From NCBI GenBank assembly GCA_965199875.1, contig OZ241346.1:1178001-1242000 (forward strand): 64,000 nt of DNA, written 5' to 3'. This document shows, piece by piece, positions 25,636 to 34,608 of this stretch. The position numbers and the translations under genes were made by a program. The notes under the pieces are model-generated. The model ran no database searches, was not told the origin of the DNA, and worked only from the letters and a program-made list of their open reading frames with translations. Source of the stretch: VXYL01 sp965199875. Its GTDB lineage: Bacteria; Pseudomonadota; Gammaproteobacteria; Pseudomonadales; Azotimanducaceae. Position 1 is the first letter of the stretch. Every line of letters starts with the position of its first letter.

Positions 25636-27027
25636 CTACGTGGCGTCGAGGTGCGGATAGCGAAAGCCGGCGGCCTTCTCGAAGCAGCGGGCGATGGCCA
25701 GCAGCGGCGCTTCCTGCAGATGCCCGCCGACCAGTTGGAACGCGCGTGGAACGTTGTTCTGGTCGACATCCAGGGGCAGCGTCACCGATGGGTGGCCGGA
25801 GTAGTCGAACGGCGCCGTGAAGCGGATGAAGCGCTCTGGCCGGGATTCCTGCCGGGGCGCGTCGCTGCGCTCGGCGGCGGGGATCGGCCCGGGCATGCAG
25901 GGGGCGATCAGCACGGCCACGTCTTCCAGCAGCGCATGCAAGCCGGCGCGGAAGCGGTCGCGTTGGTCCTCCAGGCGAGCGTAGTCCTGTGCGCTGGCGG
26001 CAAGGCCCGTCTCGATGAGGCTGGCCAGCGCGCCGCCGTACTCCTGCTTTCGGCTTGGATACGTCGCCGCATGCGCCCCGGCGCACTCGACCCCGCAAGT
26101 CGTCATCCAGCCGTCCGCCAGCGTTTCCCAGGGCGGCATCTGCACCTCGACGACGGTCGCGCCAAGGTCGCGCAGCAGCTCCAGCGCGTCTTGGACGACG
26201 GCGACGGCTTCCGCGCCGGCGTCTTCGCCGACGTAGCGCCAGTCCACCCCCACTTGGACGCCGTTCAAGCCGGTGTCCAGGAGCGCCGCATAGGTTGGCA
26301 CCGGCGCGTCCAAGGTCGTGGAGTCCAGCGGATCGAAGCCAGCCATCGCCTGCAGCATTCGCGCCGCGTCCTCGACGCAACGCGCCATCGGGCCGACGTG
26401 ATCGAGGGATTTGGCCAACGGAAACACGCCATGGCGGCTGACTCGGCCGTAGGTCGGCTTGACGCCCACCAGCCCGCATGCGGCCGATGGAAAGCGGATG
26501 CTGCCGCCGGTGTCGGTGCCGATGGCGGCGTGCGCCAAGCCAGCGGCCACGGCGACGCCGGAACCGGAGGACGATGCGCCCACCCAGCGTTCGGCGTGCC
26601 AAGGGTTCTTCGGCGGCGTCACCGACGGATGGTGTTCGGCAAACGCGCCCTCGGTGAGCTTGACCTTGCCGAGCGCGATGGCCCCGGCCTCCCGCAGCCG
26701 CCGCACGACGGTGCCGTCTGCGTCCGGGCGCCAGTCGGCCAGCACCGCCGTGCCGCATGTGGTCCGGGCGTCTTGGGTGTAGAGCAAGTCCTTCAGCGCA
26801 ACGGGAGCGCCGTGCAGGACCCCCAGCGGCGCACCGGCCTTGCGTCGTTCGTCAAGGGCCTGCGCCTGCTGCAGAGCGAGGTCGCCAAGCACGGTCGCGT
26901 AGGCGCCGAACTCGCCGTCCAGCCGTTCGATGCGTTCCAGCATCGCCTGCGCGACGTCCACGCAGCGAAGTTCGCCGCTCTTGCTGCGCCGAACGACCTC
27001 CGACAGGCTGAGGGCGTGGATGTCCAT
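25636..27027 (-). CDS. Amidase signature family hydrolase
   Basis: Predicted cytosolic amidase of 463 residues that hydrolyses a C-N amide bond. The Ser-cisSer-Lys triad is readable: Lys79 in APVALKDLL, Ser152 in WVGASSSGSG and Ser176 in GTDTGGSIRFPSAACG. The 24-residue gap between the two Ser is that of characterised members. Overall length fits the single-domain amidases. It starts 29 bases after the stop of the FAD oxidoreductase on the same strand and is probably cotranscribed with it. The substrate is unknown; annotation as GatA would be wrong without GatB and GatC, which are absent here. Confidence 0.9.
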   Translation of the reverse strand: MDIHALSLSEVVRRSKSGELRCVDVAQAMLERIERLDGEFGAYATVLGDLALQQAQALDERRKAGAPLGVLHGAPVALKDLLYTQDARTTCGTAVLADWRPDADGTVVRRLREAGAIALGKVKLTEGAFAEHHPSVTPPKNPWHAERWVGASSSGSGVAVAAGLAHAAIGTDTGGSIRFPSAACGLVGVKPTYGRVSRHGVFPLAKSLDHVGPMARCVEDAARMLQAMAGFDPLDSTTLDAPVPTYAALLDTGLNGVQVGVDWRYVGEDAGAEAVAVVQDALELLRDLGATVVEVQMPPWETLADGWMTTCGVECAGAHAATYPSRKQEYGGALASLIETGLAASAQDYARLEDQRDRFRAGLHALLEDVAVLIAPCMPGPIPAAERSDAPRQESRPERFIRFTAPFDYSGHPSVTLPLDVDQNNVPRAFQLVGGHLQEAPLLAIARCFEKAAGFRYPHLDAT

Positions 27028-27056
27028 GCCTGTTCTTCCGGGCGCCAAGACCGCGG

Positions 27057-28442
27057 CTAGGCGGCGCGATCGAAGATCTTGCCGGGGTTCAGGATGCCCT
27101 TCGGGTCGAGTGCATCCTTCAGCTTGCGCATCAAGGCGATTTCCGCGCTGTTGCGCGACAGCGCCAGATACTTCTTCTTGTCCAGGCCGACGCCGTGTTC
27201 CGCGGAAACGGAACCGCCGATGGCCGCCAGCGGTTCGTAGACCGCCTTCTTCACCTGGTCGTGGGCGCTTTCGTCGTCGCCGGCGGAAGTGCCGAAGTGG
27301 ATGTTGCCGTCGCCGATGTGCCCGAAGGTGAAGTTGACGTACTTGCCGAAGGCGGCGGCCAGGCGACGGTTCACCTCTTCGACGTATGCCTCCATCTTGG
27401 AAACGCGCAAGCTCACGTCGAAGATGAACATCGGCTGGTATTGGTGCACCTGCTCGACGTCGTCGCGGATCGCCCACAGCTCGCGACGCTGCGCCTCGCT
27501 GCCGGCCACCACCGCATCGGCGATCAGCCCCGCCTGGTAGGCGTCCTCGAAGGCGTCCTGCAAGCGCGTACGGTCGGCTTGCGCATCGCCGCCCATGGCT
27601 TCGATCAGCGCGTAGTAGGGGTAGTCCTGGGAGAGCGGCGGCTTTTGCGCCGCCGGCGGCGTGGTCACCAGGCGGTAGAAGTTGTTCCACAGCACCTCGA
27701 ACGCCGAGAGCGTGCCGCCGAGCCGCGCGTCGATGTTCTTCAGCAGCGCCGTCACCTTGTCGAAGCTGTCCACGGCCACCAGCATGGTCTCCTGGCTGCG
27801 CGGCTTCTCGCGCAGCCGCAGCACCGCCCGGGTGACGACGCCCAGGCTGCCTTCGCTGCCGATGAACAGCTGCTTCAAGTCGTAGCCGGCGTTGTTCTTG
27901 ATCATGCGGTTCATGGACGAAACGACGGTGCCGTCCGCCAGCACCGCTTCGACTCCAAGCACCATGTCCCGGGTCATGCCGTAGCGGATGACGCGATTGC
28001 CGCCGGCATTGGTGGCGATGTTGCCGCCGACGGTGCAGCTGCCGCGGCCGCCGATGTCCAGCGGATACATGAGGCCCTGCTCCTCCGCGGCGTTCTGCAC
28101 CGCCTCCAGCACCACCCCGGACTGCACCGTCATCGTGCGCTCGACGGCGTTCACCTCTTCGATGGCGTTCATGCGCTCCAGGGAAAGCACCAGTTCGTCC
28201 GGCTGCGTGACCGCGCCTTCGACCAGCCCCGTCAAGCCGCCGTGGGCGACGACAGGCTGACCGGTGGCGCTGCACAGGGCGAGGATGCGGCTCACTTCCT
28301 CGGTGCTGCGCGGCCGCGCAATCGCCTTGGCCGCAATGCCGTCGCTGCGCCAGATTCCACTGGCGCGCCCGGAGACGTCGTCGCCGGTAAGCACGCCGCC
28401 GCTGCCGACGATGTCGCGTATAGCTGCTAGCAGGTCAGTCAT
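27057..28442 (-). CDS. GlcD-like FAD-linked oxidoreductase (D-2-hydroxyacid dehydrogenase type)
   Basis: Predicted flavoenzyme of 461 residues in the vanillyl-alcohol oxidase/GlcD superfamily. The N-terminal FAD-binding part has VVAHGGLTGLVEGAV near residue 65, then YPLDIGGRGSCTVGGNIATNAGG and NNAGYDLKQLFIGSEGSLGV. The C-terminal FAD-oxidase domain has FGHIGDGNIHF and SAEHGVGLDKKKYL, both typical of D-lactate, glycolate and D-2-hydroxyglutarate dehydrogenases. The ATG in MTDLLAAIRD is the first start consistent with family length. It is first in a likely operon with the amidase. Which hydroxy acid it oxidises is not evident. Confidence 0.9.
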   Translation of the reverse strand: MTDLLAAIRDIVGSGGVLTGDDVSGRASGIWRSDGIAAKAIARPRSTEEVSRILALCSATGQPVVAHGGLTGLVEGAVTQPDELVLSLERMNAIEEVNAVERTMTVQSGVVLEAVQNAAEEQGLMYPLDIGGRGSCTVGGNIATNAGGNRVIRYGMTRDMVLGVEAVLADGTVVSSMNRMIKNNAGYDLKQLFIGSEGSLGVVTRAVLRLREKPRSQETMLVAVDSFDKVTALLKNIDARLGGTLSAFEVLWNNFYRLVTTPPAAQKPPLSQDYPYYALIEAMGGDAQADRTRLQDAFEDAYQAGLIADAVVAGSEAQRRELWAIRDDVEQVHQYQPMFIFDVSLRVSKMEAYVEEVNRRLAAAFGKYVNFTFGHIGDGNIHFGTSAGDDESAHDQVKKAVYEPLAAIGGSVSAEHGVGLDKKKYLALSRNSAEIALMRKLKDALDPKGILNPGKIFDRAA

Positions 28443-28494
28443 GGTGTTTTCCCCCAGTAGGCGAGTGGCTGTGGCGACGCTGCGCTTCTCCAGA

Positions 28495-28580
28495 TGGCGC
28501 TTGCGTACTCGTGACCGCTCGGATGGACGATCTTCGCGCGCGGCGAGTACGAGCGGAACTTCACGAACACAACGGTATCC
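28495..28580. repeat. 85-bp element, copy 1 (shared with 55932-56018)
   Basis: A segment running from TTGCGTACTCGTG to CACGAACA lies between the Calx-beta gene and the FAD oxidoreductase. It recurs at 55932-56018 with about 80 percent identity and a 3-base length difference. On the minus strand both copies can be read as FVxFRSY...AKIVxPSGHEYASA, but neither has a start or family support, so it is listed as a repeat only. Confidence 0.7.
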
Positions 28581-28588
28581 CGCCGCGC

Positions 28589-31500
28589 CTAGCTTCCGGC
28601 ACTGGCGTCGGCGATCCGCAACCGCAGCGCCTGCGAATCCAGGCCCGCGTGGCGCGGACTCGTGCGGCGGCTGGAGCCGCCGCAGCGGCCGCGCACGGTG
28701 AACGTCTCGGTGGCCTCCGAGATGGCGTCCGGCAGCACGGTGATGGTCGTCTGCGCGCGCCAGTTCTCGCTGGCCTGCAGGCGTCTGGTGGGCGTCGCGA
28801 GACGATAGTCCTCGCGGTCGACCGCGGTGTCCAAGGCGTCCTGCACGACCTCCAGACGGCACTTCCGGTAGCTGCCGGACGAGGGCGCGTTGGCTATCGC
28901 CATCGTCACGGCGACGGTGCCGGCGTTCTCGGAAAGCGTTGTGGACGCAATGCCGAGCACGATGGTTGGTTGGACGATGGCAAGCACGGCGGAGTCCACC
29001 CGATAGCCATCGGCGGTACCGTTGAAGGTGATGGTTTCGCCGCCGTCCGGAGTGTCGTCCGACACCGGCGTGATGGTGAGCGAGGTCGAGCTGCTGCTCC
29101 GGCCGGCCCGAATCGTCACGCTGCGCACGCCGGACGCGGCATAGTCGATCGCCGGCGTGGCGGTGCCGCCAAGCGTCAAGACGACCGTTGCGGTCGAGGG
29201 CAGCGGTGTTGCCGCCCGCGCCTTCACCGTGGCCACTTGCGCCCCCTGGTGTTCGCGGATTTGGGCGGGCGATACCGAGAGCGCGATGATCGGCGGCGGC
29301 TCCTTGATGGTCAGGACGGCGGTCGTCACGTCGCGGTCCGCCAGCGCGGTGCCGACTTCGATGGTCTCGCGGTCGTCGGCCACGGCGTCGGCCACGGGCG
29401 TGATGGTCAGCGTCGTCGTGCCGCTTTGCCGGTGCGCGGCGATGATGACGACGCGCGTGCCCGCGACGGCGTAGTCCGCGGCTGTGGCAGTGCCGCCGAA
29501 AGTCAACGGCACCGTCAAGGCGGCGTTTCCGGCGGAGCCGCGCTTCGCCGTTATCTCCACGCTCTGCGCACCGCCCGATTCGTCGAGCGTGGCGGGCGAG
29601 GCGTGGAGTTCCAGTGGCGGCAGCGGCTCCACGATCTTCAGCGTCGTCGACGCCACCGCGTAGCGCGTGGACGCGGCGCCGATCTCGATGGTCTCTTCGT
29701 CGTCTTCCACGCCATCGTCCACCGGCGTGACCGTGAGCGTGCTCGAACCCGCCCTGGCGCCCGCAGGGATGGTCACGCTACGGGCGCCGGCCAGCGCGTA
29801 GTCCGTGCCGGCCGTTGCAGTGCCGGAGAAGCGCAGCGGCAGCGTCAAGGCCATGCCGACCACGGCGTTGGCTGTTGCTTCCACCACGACGGCCCGAGCA
29901 CCGCCGTCTTCGTCGAGTTCGGTCGGCGAGGCCGCGAGCTCTATCGCCGGATCGGGCTCCGAGATGGTCAGCGTCGCCGCGGTCACGGCGAAACCCGCTA
30001 CCGCCGCATCGAACACGATCGTCTCGCCATCGTCGTCCACGCCGTCGTCCACCGGCGTGATCTCCAGCAGCGCGGCGCCTTGGCGCTCGGCAGCCGCGAT
30101 GGTCACGTCAGGAATGCGGCTGGCGGCGTAGTCCGCACCCGGCGTCGCCGTCCCGCCAAGCGTCAGAGGCACGGCAAGCGGCCTGTTCGAGACCGTATTC
30201 CTGGTGGCCGTCACGACGATCTTCCGCAGCCCGGCCGATTCGTCGATCCACGCCGGCGAGGCCGCGATCGAGATCGCCGGGAGCAGTTCCTCGATGGTCA
30301 GGACGGCCCCGGTCACCTGGTAGCCGGCGACCGCCGCGTCGAATCGGATGGTTTCGCCGTCGTCGGCCACGAGGTCGTTCACCGGGGTTATCGTCAGCGT
30401 CGTGCTTGCTTCGCGGCCGCCGGACGGGATGACGATGGTGCTGGTGCCGCTCGCCGCGTAGTCCGTGCTCGTTGCCGAACCGGCCAGCGTCAGAGGCACC
30501 GTCAGCGCAGCACCGAGCACCGCCTGCGCCCGCGCCGTCACCGTTACGCGCTGGGCGCCGGACTGCTCGCCGATCCGCGCCGGCGAAGCGGAGAGAAAGA
30601 GCGCCGGAGTCGGTTCCTCGATGATCAGCGTTGCTCCGGCAACGGTGTGGCTGGCGAGCGTCGCTCCGATCTCGATGGTCTCGTTCTCGTCCGCGATGCC
30701 GTCGTCGGCCGGCGTGATCGTAAGCGTCGTCGAGCCCTCGCGCGCGTCCTTGGCGATGACGATGGTGGTGGTGCCGGTCAGCGCGTAGTCGGTGGACGTG
30801 GCCGTGCCGCCGAAGGCAAGGGGAACGGTCAGCGGGGATGCCGCATCAGTGCCGATCGTGGCACGCACGACCACGGCTTGCGGCCCGCCTGCCTCGTCGA
30901 TGCTTCCCGGCGAAGCCGACAGCTGGAGCGTCGGCAGGACGCAGGCGGCACCGCTGGCGCTGGTCTGGCCGGCCGGGCAGCGCTGGCATGCTTCCATGTC
31001 GGCGAGCCGCTGCCAGCCGGCCGGGCACTTCCTGCAGCTGTCGGCGTCGTCGCCGCTCTCGTAGTGCAACGGACAAGGCAGGCAAGCGCCGTCCTTGAGC
31101 AAGGCAGCGCCGGGACAGCGGCAGCCCTCGCCGGGGCGGCTTGTCAGCCCCGACGCGCACGGTGCGCAGGCGGTGGCCCCGGCAGAGCGCTCGGTGTCGG
31201 CCGAACAGGAATCGCAACGCGTCTTGGCCCTGTTCGGCACGCTGTGCGCCGGGCATGTGGCGCAAGTGCCATCGTCGTCGAACTCGAGATTGCCGCTGCA
31301 CAGCGGGGCGAGCACCTGCCACGGGATATCCGCCTGCGACGTGAGGCCGCCGCCCGCGGTGGCGCTGACGACCAGCGTGAACCGCTGCGGTCGGGCATCC
31401 TCGGGCGGCGAGATGGCTATCTCGATGCGCGGATCGCGGGTGGCGGCGACGGTCGAGGTCGCCAGCAGCCAGGTCGGCAACGCCTCCCCGGGTTCGGGCT

Positions 31501-31750
31501 CGTGTTCTGCCGACAGCTGCACGGCTTCGCCGGTTGCCTGTGCCGTCAAGATCAACGTGCGGTCGGGGCGAACGTCGCCGCCGGCGCTGGTCGCGATGGC
31601 TGGTCCGTCGGCGAAGGCCGAGGCGGCGACAAGGGCCGCGGCGAAAAGAAGGACGCTTGGAATTGGCCGACGCGCACCGGGGCCGCGCAGGAACGAACCT
31701 CGTCGCCGGCGCCGGAGCGTTCCGGCCCTCGCCGCGCCGAGAAGATGCAC
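28589..31750 (-). CDS. Secreted protein with seven Calx-beta repeats
   Basis: Predicted exported calcium-binding adhesion-type protein of 1053 residues. A basic N-terminus leads into a hydrophobic segment (VLLFAAALVAASAFA, about 33-47). An Ig-like domain (about 50-150) is followed by a Cys-rich GCC2/TNFR-like region (about 150-270, CxxCP spacing). Seven Calx-beta-type repeats of about 110 residues follow, each starting near LxLSASPAxIxExxG and ending GETIxxxxxxxxYxVxxAxLTI. The C-terminal YRKCRLEV...GRCGGSSRR domain recurs, as YRKCRVEV...GKCGGSPNN, in the giant lipoproteins. This protein therefore contains all the N-terminal building blocks of those lipoproteins. It follows the small secreted protein by 27 bases, probably one operon. 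Calcium binding is family knowledge, not shown here. Confidence 0.85.
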   Translation of the reverse strand: MHLLGAARAGTLRRRRRGSFLRGPGARRPIPSVLLFAAALVAASAFADGPAIATSAGGDVRPDRTLILTAQATGEAVQLSAEHEPEPGEALPTWLLATSTVAATRDPRIEIAISPPEDARPQRFTLVVSATAGGGLTSQADIPWQVLAPLCSGNLEFDDDGTCATCPAHSVPNRAKTRCDSCSADTERSAGATACAPCASGLTSRPGEGCRCPGAALLKDGACLPCPLHYESGDDADSCRKCPAGWQRLADMEACQRCPAGQTSASGAACVLPTLQLSASPGSIDEAGGPQAVVVRATIGTDAASPLTVPLAFGGTATSTDYALTGTTTIVIAKDAREGSTTLTITPADDGIADENETIEIGATLASHTVAGATLIIEEPTPALFLSASPARIGEQSGAQRVTVTARAQAVLGAALTVPLTLAGSATSTDYAASGTSTIVIPSGGREASTTLTITPVNDLVADDGETIRFDAAVAGYQVTGAVLTIEELLPAISIAASPAWIDESAGLRKIVVTATRNTVSNRPLAVPLTLGGTATPGADYAASRIPDVTIAAAERQGAALLEITPVDDGVDDDGETIVFDAAVAGFAVTAATLTISEPDPAIELAASPTELDEDGGARAVVVEATANAVVGMALTLPLRFSGTATAGTDYALAGARSVTIPAGARAGSSTLTVTPVDDGVEDDEETIEIGAASTRYAVASTTLKIVEPLPPLELHASPATLDESGGAQSVEITAKRGSAGNAALTVPLTFGGTATAADYAVAGTRVVIIAAHRQSGTTTLTITPVADAVADDRETIEVGTALADRDVTTAVLTIKEPPPIIALSVSPAQIREHQGAQVATVKARAATPLPSTATVVLTLGGTATPAIDYAASGVRSVTIRAGRSSSSTSLTITPVSDDTPDGGETITFNGTADGYRVDSAVLAIVQPTIVLGIASTTLSENAGTVAVTMAIANAPSSGSYRKCRLEVVQDALDTAVDREDYRLATPTRRLQASENWRAQTTITVLPDAISEATETFTVRGRCGGSSRRTSPRHAGLDSQALRLRIADASAGS

Positions 31751-31777
31751 GATTCGGAAGGCCGGGGCGTGGTGCAG

Positions 31778-32305
31778 CTACTCGGAGCGGACCGCTTGCC
31801 GCCACGCCGCCAGCTTGGGCCGCGTTGCGCCGGCGAGCTCCGTCTCCAGCTGATCCAGCGTGAGCTGCCCCTGCACGAGCATTTCCTCCATCACCAAGGC
31901 GCGGCGCACGTAGTTGCGATGCTTGGCGCACGAGCCCGTGGTCAAGCCGTACTGGGCGCACGTTTGGCGCACGGCGTTCGGAAACTCCTGCGCCAGCGCC
32001 GACTGCGCCAGATGCTCCACGTAGCGCTTGGCGCGCGGCAAGGAAGCCGCCGGCGCGCGATCGATCAGCCGGTTCTTGTAGCGGAGCGTCACGACGTCCA
32101 GGAGATCCTCCCGGTCCCGAGCGCGCCACTCCGCCACATACGGCACGTCGAGGGCGGAATAGAACAGCGCGGCCACGTCGCTGGGCGCGCCGTCCGGAAG
32201 CGCGTCGTATTCGACACCCGACGTGTCGGGCGGCTGCGCCGAAGCGCAGAGAGCGAGAGAGCCGACGATGCAAACGAAGAAGGCGACGGTGCGACCCTGA
32301 TTCAT
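31778..32305 (-). CDS. Small secreted protein of unknown function
   Basis: A 175-residue protein whose N-terminus (TVAFFVCIVGSLALCASA) is a clear signal peptide with probable cleavage before QPPD. The mature part is mostly helical in appearance, charged, and has two Cys (QTCAQYG and GSCAKH) that could pair. I do not recognise a family. It sits 27 bases before the Calx-beta gene on the same strand and 179 bases after the DsbA-like gene, so it may be exported together with them. Confidence 0.75.
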   Translation of the reverse strand: MNQGRTVAFFVCIVGSLALCASAQPPDTSGVEYDALPDGAPSDVAALFYSALDVPYVAEWRARDREDLLDVVTLRYKNRLIDRAPAASLPRAKRYVEHLAQSALAQEFPNAVRQTCAQYGLTTGSCAKHRNYVRRALVMEEMLVQGQLTLDQLETELAGATRPKLAAWRQAVRSE

Positions 32306-32484
32306 GTTGGCGACCTCAGCGATTCTTGCTCCCGAACATACGACCGAAGCGTTGCAGCGTCAACCAACGGGCTCTTGCCGCTCTGCCACCCATCCGCTGG
32401 CGCGTTCGTCTTCAACGGCGCGCAGCGCGACTCAGGCCGGATTCCTCCCTGTGCATTGCAACTTTGCACGAGTTCCGCCGCCGG

Positions 32485-33561
32485 TCACTCGCCAGCGGCG
32501 TCGATCAGGTCGTTCAGCCGGTCGGCATCGAGCGCGCCGGGCGAGACTTGGAACTCCCCCGGCCCGGCGACCAGAAAAGCCGGCGTGCCGTTCACGCCCA
32601 GCTTTCGAGCCAGCGCGTGGTTCGCTTCGATCAGCTCTTCCACCTCCGCGGATTGCATGTCTTCCAGCATCCGCCCCACGTCCAGCCCCAGGTCGGCCGC
32701 GATCTGCTTGATGGACTCCTCGTCGTATTCGCCTTCGTGCGCCATGAGCGCCAGATGGGCGTCCAGATAGCGGTTCTGCTGGGCCGCCGCCAGGGCAGCC
32801 CGCGCCGCGCGGGTGCTGTCGTCGCCCAGAATCGGATACTCGCGCAACTCCACCCGCACATCCGCGCGTTCCAGCGCCATGCGCACGGCGTCCAGCGAGC
32901 GCTTGCAGTAGCCGCAGCGGTAGTCGAAGAACTCCACCATGGTCACCGGCGCGGATTCGTCGCCGGCGCCGGGCACGCCGGAAGCGCCAAGAAGCTCGGT
33001 GCGCAGCCGCTGCGCCGTGGCAGCCAGCTGCCGCGTCGGATCCATCGCCTCGCGCAGCACGTCCGGGTTGCTCAGCAGGTAGTCGCGGATCGCCGCATCC
33101 AGCTCGCCGCCCTGCATAGCCTTGGCCCTTGGTGGCGTGGCGGCCGATTGGGCGATGCGAACCTCCACCTCTACTGCGGTTGGCGAGTCGTCCACGACAA
33201 CCTCGAAGTGAGCCGGTCGGTCGACCCCCGCCAGCAAGGCCACCAAGTTGCCCGTGCCCGGCCGGACGGCGCGAAGCGTCGCGACGTGGCGGTGGCTCGG
33301 CATCCGCTCGTAGCGCAGCCAGTCGTCGTCCGGGCCGACGAGGTGCGCGATGTCCAGCGGCTGGCCGCGGTTGTCCACGAACGCCAGCGTCGTCACCCGG
33401 CCAGCCGACAGAGCCAGAGTCGGCACCGTCCGGTTTTCGTCCGAGAGCGACAGATGCAGCACGTCTGCCGGCTCTTGGGCGCAGACGCTGGCGGCGAGAA
33501 CGCACCAGCCCGGCAAGACCGCGGCAGCGAAGGCCCGTTGCGCTATTCCCCTAGTCGTCAT
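32485..33561 (-). CDS. DsbA-like thiol-disulfide oxidoreductase with an extra N-terminal beta domain
   Basis: Predicted periplasmic oxidoreductase of 358 residues. The start at MTTRGIAQRA gives a signal peptide ending near CAQE. The C-terminal half (about 205-358) is a DsbA/Com1-type thioredoxin fold with FFDYRCGYCK (C216 and C219) and the cis-Pro segment NGTPAFL. Residues 35-125 (LSLSDENRT, LSAGRVTTLAFVDNRGQPL, NLVALLAGVDRPAHFEV) form a beta-rich domain. It faintly recalls DotH/IcmK-type secretion proteins; that part is tentative. The gene is divergent from the right-arm lipoprotein promoter, and the window is full of Cys-rich exported proteins that would need such an enzyme. Confidence 0.8.
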   Translation of the reverse strand: MTTRGIAQRAFAAAVLPGWCVLAASVCAQEPADVLHLSLSDENRTVPTLALSAGRVTTLAFVDNRGQPLDIAHLVGPDDDWLRYERMPSHRHVATLRAVRPGTGNLVALLAGVDRPAHFEVVVDDSPTAVEVEVRIAQSAATPPRAKAMQGGELDAAIRDYLLSNPDVLREAMDPTRQLAATAQRLRTELLGASGVPGAGDESAPVTMVEFFDYRCGYCKRSLDAVRMALERADVRVELREYPILGDDSTRAARAALAAAQQNRYLDAHLALMAHEGEYDEESIKQIAADLGLDVGRMLEDMQSAEVEELIEANHALARKLGVNGTPAFLVAGPGEFQVSPGALDADRLNDLIDAAGE

Positions 33562-33636
33562 GGCTGTTCGACGCCCACGCTCCTCCAAACGATGCGGTGA
33601 TTATGCGCCATCCGCCGCAACCGTTGCGACTCGGAT

Positions 33637-33665
33637 TTGCGGCGCAAGCGGGGCGGCGCTAGAGT
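33637..33665 (+). promoter_or_regulatory. Conserved promoter in front of the collapsed lipoprotein gene
   Basis: TTGCGG (33637-33642), 17-bp spacer and TAGAGT (33660-33665) match the other three copies. It now drives only a pseudogene, but could still transcribe the LRR metalloprotease at 34609. Confidence 0.55.
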
Positions 33666-33671
33666 CCGGGC

Positions 33672-34370
33672 ATGTTGTCGACGGAGTTCGGCTTGGCGCC
33701 GGGAGTGCAAGTCTGGAAGCCTCGCGGGCTGCGCGCTCGCGGCCTGGGCCGCTGGCGCGTCGGCGCCGGGCGGCCCGGCGATCCTGGTCGGCGAGGCGGA
33801 GGTCCGCCCGGGCGGCACGGCGACGCTGACGCTGCGCCGCCGGAACCAGGAAACAACTGCGCGCTGCCCCGAACGGCGTCCGGCGCCTCCGCCGGCTTCT
33901 GCGCCGACGGCTACTCCGGCGCCTGCTCGTACGCCTGCAGCGACCGCGTCTGGACCCGGACCAGCAACACCTGCGCACCGCTGGACTGCCCCCAGGCGAC
34001 CCTGGGCAACTGCTTGCTGCCCGAGACGGACCACGGCTCCTCCGCCGCCGGCTCCTGCGCGGCCGGCTACTCCGGCGCCTGCCGGTTCTCCTGCAACCTT
34101 GGCGACTGGACCGAGGACGCCAACACCTGCAAGACGGCGGAACAGGAATGCGTGGAACGGGGTCGCGAGTGGATTCCCCCGAGCCCGGAGCGGGCGCGCA
34201 CCTGCAGTAGCAGCCGGAGCTGCTTTGGACACGACCACTCGTGTACCGCTGAGCCTGGGACGACTTGCGGCTACAAGGAACACGACACCATCATATGTAC
34301 TAACCACAAGGACCGGACATGTCGACCGTATCCCGCTACGGCCGGTGTCTGCATACCACGCCGCCGGTGA
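33672..34370 (+). pseudogene. Collapsed giant lipoprotein: N-terminus joined to last Cys repeats
   Basis: The first roughly 170 bases match the start of the 14954-21616 gene (VGVQVW, then APGGPAILVGEAEV in a neighbouring frame). At about 33835 the sequence jumps to the last Cys repeats and C-terminus of the same gene (NNCALPRTASGASAG to TCRPYPATAGVCIP). About 5.9 kb of coding sequence is missing. A 2-base deletion after VQVW shifts the frame before the signal peptide and lipobox. The remaining 232-codon frame, opened by an ATG at 33672, therefore has the Cys repeats in frame but no export signal. Confidence 0.85.
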
Positions 34371-34608
34371 GCGCCGTGCGCTTGTATCGGCACCCAGCGA
34401 GCTCCGCGCCCAAGCCGACCACACGTTCGAGGACGAACATGGCGGCAATTCGCGATGCGCCTGTCGCGCTTCTTCCTGTTCCACTCGCGCTATAGATCGG
34501 CGATCGGCGAAGACAGACCATCGACGTGGACGAGGACAACGCCAGGGCGGAGTGACGATGGGAGTGCAGCAGCGACAGCATCGTGGTCATTGCCCAAGGG
34601 ATGCCGAC
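34371..34608 (+). pseudogene. Decayed lipoprotein-tail remnant and protease leader
   Basis: This is the counterpart of 14789-14953. The segment ending GGAGTGCAGCAGCGACAGCA still aligns with the family tail coding for WECRSDNGTVRQC. It supplies the ribosome-binding site AAGGG (34596-34600) of the protease start at 34609. It is longer than the left copy by a stretch upstream of the alignable part that I do not recognise. Confidence 0.55.

Noticed and set aside
25636..27027. Annotation of the amidase as GatA
   Set aside because: Only the catalytic amidase-signature triad is shared. GatB and GatC are not present and neighbours are catabolic.
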